Below, in pieces: positions 58,107 to 64,000 of a stretch of DNA of 64,000 nt. Numbering within the stretch: position 1 is the stretch's first letter; the number at the start of each line of letters is the position of its first letter. The notes beneath the pieces are model-generated. The model was not told the DNA's origin. It was given only the letters and a program-made list of their open reading frames with translations, and searched no databases. The position numbers and the translations under genes are program-made. Source of the DNA: Nonomuraea typhae (GTDB taxonomy: Bacteria; Actinomycetota; Actinomycetes; Streptosporangiales; Streptosporangiaceae); the NCBI RefSeq assembly GCF_009760925.1, contig NZ_VRLV01000009.1:186001-250000 (forward strand), given 5' to 3'.

Positions 58107-58125
58107 CCGCCCCTTTTCCCGCGCG

Positions 58126-58158
58126 AGGGCCCTGCCATACGGCGGGGCCCTTTCGTCT
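58126..58158 (+). terminator. Intrinsic terminator after gatB
   Basis: Stem AGGGCCCTGCC (58126-58136), loop ATAC, GGCGGGGCCCT (58141-58151), 11 pairs with one G-T wobble, followed by TTCGTCTG. It closes the gatCAB operon 20 bp after its stop codon. Confidence 0.88.
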
Positions 58159-58273
58159 GCCCGCCCGCAGGGGAGGCGCCGAGACGGGTTCGTTACTGCA
58201 TCTCCCCACGCCTGCGTAATCCGGCGGCTTACCCTGATACGGGATCCGCTGTTGCATGACCGGGATGTGCTGA

Positions 58274-59752
58274 GTGGAGAGACGACACTGGACGATGGCC
58301 GCCGGTGGGGCGGGATTCGTCCTTTCCGCCATCGCCGCCGTCCTCGGTGATCTCCTTCCCGGCTTTCCCGGACTGTGGGCTTCCGCGGTGGGCGTCCTCG
58401 CGGTGGGATCGGGCTTGTTGCTCACCGGCCTCGGTCTCAAGGACAAGGTGCTGAGCCCCCAGGAGGAACATGCCGCCGTCCTTCGCATCAAGGCGGAGAT
58501 GAGCAGGCGGCTGGAGGGCCACGGCGCTCCCATCGATCTGCCGGTCAGGGAGATCCCCGAACCCGAGCGGGTGCTGACGGTGGATCTCGAGTCCACGAGT
58601 GTCGGCCAGGAGTACACCAGCCGGACGTTCATCAGCCGTCTCTGCGAGGGATGGGCCACGCCGGACGCGGCCAGGTGCACGCTGCTCCTGGGCGCGGCGG
58701 GCTCGGGCAAGACGCGATTGCTCTACGAGCTCACGCGGACCCTGGCGGACGCGTTCGTCGGCGGCTCCTCGCCGCAGATCCCCATCTTCCTGCGCGCGCA
58801 CGGATGGGATCCGGAGCGGACATCGGTCCGCCGGTGGCTCACCGACATCTGTTCCACCGACTACGGGATCCCCCCGCTGACCACGAGCAGGTGGCTGCGG
58901 CGCTCGACGGTGCTGCTGATCATCGACGGTATCGACGAGCTTCCCGCCGCCGATCGGGAAGCCGGCGTGGACGCGCTCAAGACCTGGGTCAGGTCGGCGG
59001 ACGGGAGCCGGGTGCTGCTGGCGTCGCGGATCTCCGAGTGGCCGCTCTGGGCACGATGGCTGGACCCCGACCGGGTCGCCGTCCTCGACTCGATGCCCGT
59101 CTCCTTGATGGAGGAATGCCTGCGCGCGGTTCTGGCCGACGCCGACCTGGTCCGGGAGAACGTCGACCTGGAGACCTTGGTGGCGACCATCAGGGTGAGC
59201 GACGGCGAGCTGAGCCGGCCCGCGCTGCTTCAGCTCCTGATCGACAGTCTGAGCCTGCCTCATTTCAAGGATCTGGGTGATCCCGGCGACGAAGGGCGGG
59301 CCGCTTTCCTGGCCGGGCTCCACAGCTGCAGGGCCGGTGCCTTGGACCAGGCGAAGCGGGATTTCGGATGCGCTCTCGAGTTCCCGCATTCTCCCTGGCG
59401 GTCGCTGGCGGCCGTCCACCTCAGCCTGCTGCTCAGCGAGCAGGGCGATGTGAACGCGGCCGAGGAACTCCTGCGCAAGTCGCTCAGCTGGCGCTTGCAG
59501 CAGTCCCTCGAACGGGACATGGAGCAGAGGCGTTCGGCGCCGATGACCGAACTCGAGCTACGCGTCTTCAACGCGATGGAGGAAGCCGTCAGTTATGACC
59601 TGGGGCAGGTGAGCGCCCAGTCCCGGCTGCCGATCTCCGCGGCGCGCGACTCGTTGCGCTCACTTCGCGAGAAGGGACTGATCGAGTCCTACCACGACGC
59701 CGACGGGTATGCGCGCTTCCGGCGGCTGCTCGGTGAATCGGTGGTGCGCTGA
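58274..59752 (+). CDS. Membrane-anchored NACHT-family NTPase
   Basis: A 492-aa protein. Two membrane helices at about 8-28 and 34-54 with a short loop; then a NACHT NTPase: Walker A GAAGSGKT (140-147), Walker B VLLIIDGIDEL (Asp218, Asp221, Glu222), and RVLLASRISEW as sensor. A helical, TPR-like part near 345-400 and a winged-helix end (435-490) follow. NACHT proteins act as bacterial immune switches in many genomes. The GTG at 58274 has no good ribosome site; ATG 58295 is possible and would shorten the first helix only slightly. Only 2 bp separate it from the next gene. Confidence 0.82.
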   Translation: MERRHWTMAAGGAGFVLSAIAAVLGDLLPGFPGLWASAVGVLAVGSGLLLTGLGLKDKVLSPQEEHAAVLRIKAEMSRRLEGHGAPIDLPVREIPEPERVLTVDLESTSVGQEYTSRTFISRLCEGWATPDAARCTLLLGAAGSGKTRLLYELTRTLADAFVGGSSPQIPIFLRAHGWDPERTSVRRWLTDICSTDYGIPPLTTSRWLRRSTVLLIIDGIDELPAADREAGVDALKTWVRSADGSRVLLASRISEWPLWARWLDPDRVAVLDSMPVSLMEECLRAVLADADLVRENVDLETLVATIRVSDGELSRPALLQLLIDSLSLPHFKDLGDPGDEGRAAFLAGLHSCRAGALDQAKRDFGCALEFPHSPWRSLAAVHLSLLLSEQGDVNAAEELLRKSLSWRLQQSLERDMEQRRSAPMTELELRVFNAMEEAVSYDLGQVSAQSRLPISAARDSLRSLREKGLIESYHDADGYARFRRLLGESVVR

Positions 59753-59754
59753 CG

Positions 59755-60447
59755 ATGGGCTGGACGTGGATCCCGCACGTCTCGGCCGCCGGACTGGCGA
59801 TCATCCTGTCCGGTGTCGAGCTCTTCGCGGCACGCCGTAAACCTCCCTCGATCAAGGCCGCCCATTGGATCTGTTACCGCTTCGCCTGTGACGGGTCCAC
59901 CGCCGTGCTGGCGTTCGTCCTGCTCGGCGCGGCGCTCGAGGGACTCAAGTGGTTCACGGGACCGTGGCCCGTGCTCCTCGCCGGCCTGGTCGGGCCCGCG
60001 CTGCTCCGCAGCCAGCTCGCGATTCTCGGCAGCGGCTCCGAGAACAGCTATTACGGCCCTGCCAAGGTCTACGCGCGGCTCCAGGGCTACATCAACCAGC
60101 AGATCGATGACATCGGCTCGGTCGAGCAATCGCGCTGGGTCCGGAGATGCGCCGTTCCCCAACTGTGCAAGGTGCCGCTCTCGGAGGTCCGCGAGTGCGT
60201 GGTCACCTATCTCAACGGCCTGGATCGGATGAGCGCGGCTGAGCGGAAGAAGACGATCGCCGCATTGGACGGCACCGTCGACGATCCGAACTTCAGCCAC
60301 CAGGAGAAGGTGGGCGCGATCGTCGCTCTGCTCATCGACGTGGGTGGCCGCCGGCAGGTGAAGATGCTGATGAAGGCCGAGTTCGGCGAAGCGGCCGAGA
60401 ACCCGGCGCCCGCACCCGGGCACCAGGAGCATTCGGCGACGCGCTGA
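59755..60447 (+). CDS. Membrane partner of the NACHT NTPase, unknown function
   Basis: A 230-aa protein. Helices near 7-25, 48-64 and 70-88 anchor the N-terminal 90 residues, then a soluble helical C-terminus (VYARLQGYINQQIDDIG, VPLSEVRECVVTYLNG) to about residue 210 and a disordered tail. Starting 2 bp after the NACHT stop, it is surely co-translated. It could be a membrane effector or receptor for the NACHT protein (inference). No family recognised. Confidence 0.75.
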   Translation: MGWTWIPHVSAAGLAIILSGVELFAARRKPPSIKAAHWICYRFACDGSTAVLAFVLLGAALEGLKWFTGPWPVLLAGLVGPALLRSQLAILGSGSENSYYGPAKVYARLQGYINQQIDDIGSVEQSRWVRRCAVPQLCKVPLSEVRECVVTYLNGLDRMSAAERKKTIAALDGTVDDPNFSHQEKVGAIVALLIDVGGRRQVKMLMKAEFGEAAENPAPAPGHQEHSATR

Positions 60448-60491
60448 CCATCGACATTCTGGACATTTGATAACTCGGACTAAAGGCCGGG

Positions 60492-60507
60492 GTGGTCCTA
60501 GGACCAC
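60492..60507 (+). promoter_or_regulatory. Perfect 16-bp palindrome upstream of the MFS promoter
   Basis: GTGGTCCTAGGACCAC is a perfect palindrome just upstream of the expected -35 position of the promoter whose -10 is TACGTT (60537-60542). It lies 45 bp from the stop of the NACHT partner gene. Likely a regulator binding site; no regulator gene is adjacent. Confidence 0.6.
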
Positions 60508-60549
60508 GGCACCATGTGCTCGCCGCGGCGCCGCCGTACGTTCGTCTGC

Positions 60550-61881
60550 ATGAAGCGCAGAGCATTGACAACGGGCCTGGTGGCGATGGTGTCTCTCGTC
60601 GCCTTCGAGTACATGGCGGTCACGGTCGCCATGCCGCGGGTCGCCCGGGAACTGGGCGGTCTCGAATTGTACGGCCTCGCCTTCAGCGGGGCCATGGCCA
60701 CCGGTGTGATCGGGACGGTGCTGGGCGGCCGGTGGGCCGACCTTCGCGGGCCCCTGGCACCGTTGTGGTTCGGCGCCCTGGCGTTCGCGGGCGGTCTCGG
60801 GCTGGCCGGAGGCGCGCAGAGCATGGAGATGCTGATCGCCGGTCGCCTGGTCCAGGGGTTCGGCGGGGCGTTGGTGCAGGTCTCCCTGTACGTGGTGGTG
60901 GGCAGGGTGTACCCCGAGCACCTGCACCCGAAGATCTTCTCCTTGTTCGCGACGGCATGGGTGGTGCCGTCCATGGTGGGGCCGGCGATCGCCGGTGGCG
61001 TGGTGGAGACGGTGGGCTGGCGCTGGGTCTTCCTGGGCGTGCCGGTCCTGACCGCGGTGGCGGCGGTGTTCCTGTACCGGGGGCTGGCGGGGCAGCCGGT
61101 CTCCGGCGGGCAGGTGGAGAGTTCTCCCGGGATGCTGGGCAAGCTCGGCTGGGCCGCGGTGACCGCCGTCGGCGCCGGGCTCATGCAGTACGGCAGCAAG
61201 GGTGAGACCGCTCTGCTGGTCACCGGCCTGATCGTGCTGGCGCTGGCGCTGCCGAGGCTGCTGCCGGCCGGTACCCTGCGGGCCGCCAAGGGCCTGCCGT
61301 CGGTCGTGGCCCTGCGCGGCCTGGCCACCGGCGCCTTCTTCGCCGCCGAAGTGATCATCCCGCTGATGCTCACCACGCAGCGCGGCCTGAGCACCGTCGA
61401 GGCCGGGCTCGCCCTCACTGGCGGCGCGCTCACGTGGTCGTTCGCCTCCTGGCTGCAGGGGCGCGAGGTCTTCAGCCGGCTGACGAACCTGGTCGGCGGC
61501 ACCTCCCTGATCGCGCTGGGCCTGCTGCTCATGGGCGCGGTCGCCTTCGACCCGGTGCCGGTCTGGGTGGCGTACGTCTCCTGGATCGTCGGCGGCTTCG
61601 GGATCGGGCTGGTCTACCCGACGCTCTCGGTGCTGACGCTGGAGCTGTCGGCTCCCGCCGAGCAGGGCGCCAACTCCTCCTCGCTGCAGGTCGGTGAGAT
61701 GATCTTCTCCGTGGTGGCGGTCGCGATCACCAGCGCGCTGTTCACCGCCCTGGCCTCCGGCTACTGGAGCGTCTTCGCGGCCACGCTGGTCATGGCGCTG
61801 GCCGGGATCTGGGTGGCGCCCCGGTTCGGGATCACCACCCCGGGCGGGAAGAAGGAGGCCCCGGTGCCGGTGGGCGTGTGA
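60550..61881 (+). CDS. MFS transporter, drug-efflux type
   Basis: A 443-aa major-facilitator protein with about 13-14 hydrophobic segments. EYMAVTVAMPRVARELGGLE is the first-helix motif of drug:proton antiporters and GRWADLRGPLAPLW is the loop 2-3 signature. TACGTT ends exactly 7 nt before the ATG, predicting a leaderless mRNA, with a perfect palindrome upstream. Substrate unknown. Confidence 0.9.
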   Translation: MKRRALTTGLVAMVSLVAFEYMAVTVAMPRVARELGGLELYGLAFSGAMATGVIGTVLGGRWADLRGPLAPLWFGALAFAGGLGLAGGAQSMEMLIAGRLVQGFGGALVQVSLYVVVGRVYPEHLHPKIFSLFATAWVVPSMVGPAIAGGVVETVGWRWVFLGVPVLTAVAAVFLYRGLAGQPVSGGQVESSPGMLGKLGWAAVTAVGAGLMQYGSKGETALLVTGLIVLALALPRLLPAGTLRAAKGLPSVVALRGLATGAFFAAEVIIPLMLTTQRGLSTVEAGLALTGGALTWSFASWLQGREVFSRLTNLVGGTSLIALGLLLMGAVAFDPVPVWVAYVSWIVGGFGIGLVYPTLSVLTLELSAPAEQGANSSSLQVGEMIFSVVAVAITSALFTALASGYWSVFAATLVMALAGIWVAPRFGITTPGGKKEAPVPVGV

Positions 61882-61893
61882 CCCTCCTGACGA

Positions 61894-61923
61894 GGCCCCG
61901 CCGGTGGACAAGCCGGCGGGGTC
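61894..61923. terminator. Bidirectional terminator hairpin between MFS and tctA
   Basis: CCCCGCCGG (61896-61904), 8-nt loop, CCGGCGGGG (61913-61921), extended by two outer pairs, between convergent genes. A second small hairpin CCGGGG-TGATG-CCCCGG lies at 61946-61962. There is no long T-run on either side. Confidence 0.6.
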
Positions 61924-61973
61924 CGTTCGTCCGTCCCCAGAACCACCGGGGTGATGCCCCGGGCGGCGGGTGG

Positions 61974-63493
<1,520 letters not shown>

Positions 63494-63497
<4 letters not shown>

Positions 63498-63997
63498 TCC
63501 AGTCCAACTCCACCCAGGATCCCCGCGGGAAGCGTCACGCCGAGGCCGTTCACGAAGGCGAGGTAGGTGCCGACGCCCAGGACCACGGCCACGATCGCGG
63601 CGCGGATCTTGTGCTCGGCGCCCAGCGCCAGGGACAGGCCGAAGAACAGCAGGCTGCCGGCGATGATCCAGCCGAGGGTGTTCAGCAGCGCGGTGAAGGC
63701 CAGGAAGACGCCGCCGACCAGGGCGACCCGCTTGAGGTCGGCGGGGGCGTCGGCGTCGATGTCCTCGCTCTCCTCGGGGTCGCCGCGGCCGCCGCGCAGG
63801 ACGTCGACGACGTAGAAGAGGCCCACGACGGTGATCGCGCCGCCGACCAGCATGGGGAAGAACCTCGGCCCGATGCCGACCGCGGAGGCGGCGGCCGAGA
63901 CGTCCAGCGTGCCGACGACGACGAAGACGCCGACGGCCAGCAGGGCCAGCGCCAACCCGAGCTCGGGTCGCCACCAGCCCCGCTTCTTGCTCTGCAT
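63494..63997 (-). CDS. Tripartite tricarboxylate transporter small subunit TctB
   Basis: A 167-aa protein with four membrane helices (LALALLAVGVFVVVGTL, then GIGPRFFPMLVGGAI), the expected TctB topology. It is the small membrane partner of TctA. The ATG is at the very right edge (63997), so a ribosome site cannot be checked, and a longer start outside the window is possible. Confidence 0.9.
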
Positions 63998-64000
63998 GGG

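Overview
The window is very GC-rich DNA with actinobacterial gene style: heavy G/C third positions, GTG and TTG starts, ATGA/GTGA stop-start overlaps, and TAnnnT -10 boxes about 7 nt before start codons. The content (LAL and SARP/AfsR regulators, three membrane Ser/Thr kinases, an IdeR/DmdR-type iron box, the neighbourhood etfBA / cysteine desulfurase / mnmA / methionine synthase-like / ligA / gatCAB) fits a chromosomal segment of a filamentous actinomycete. Streptosporangiaceae, such as a Nonomuraea-like organism, is my best guess; the sequence alone does not prove the genus. I saw no tRNA, rRNA, transposase, phage gene or CRISPR array.

Layout. 1-6007: a gene tail, a LAL regulator divergent from an Old Yellow Enzyme, and a secreted amidase. 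6127-15247: a surface-glycan-like block (FAD oxidoreductase, a flippase-like/GT2 fusion, an epimerase, a GT-C type membrane protein) whose rightward arm runs straight into a ferric-iron ABC transporter; a good iron box sits at the head of that operon. The ABC ATPase start is embedded in a tandem array of nine RBS-ATG modules. 15267-18521: enoyl-CoA hydratase, a TetR/GAP-family pair, an epoxide hydrolase. 18618-24637: a tightly overlapping operon of unknown pathway (arginase fold, methyltransferase, coiled-coil protein, QueC-like PP-loop enzyme, M55 D-aminopeptidase, Tat-exported FAD amine oxidase), then a YbaK-type protein. 24831-30153: three tandem Ser/Thr kinases. 30374-33764: etfBA and cysteine desulfurase, convergent on a 0.47-kb gene-free stretch holding a 320-bp imperfect palindrome and a 48-bp tandem repeat of the desulfurase 3' end. 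33819-42518: TetR/MFS, a secreted protein with a two-component system, an uncharacterised MRLFG protein and a SARP regulator. 42617-58106: mnmA, a metallo-beta-lactamase-fold protein, a methionine synthase-like gene, a secreted protein, a caspase-nSTAND-WD40 giant with a small partner, ligA, a GGDEF-EAL protein and gatCAB. 58274-60447: a membrane NACHT NTPase with a membrane partner. 60550-63997: an MFS exporter and TctA/TctB.

The strongest leads are the multiplied translation-initiation cassette before the iron ABC ATPase, the iron-box-headed operon joining sugar enzymes to iron uptake, two separate immunity-like STAND/NACHT modules each with an overlapping or abutting small partner gene, the QueC-like operon, and a perfectly symmetric divergent promoter predicted to make two leaderless mRNAs. 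Short in-frame tandem repeats recur in several genes, suggesting active minisatellite expansion.
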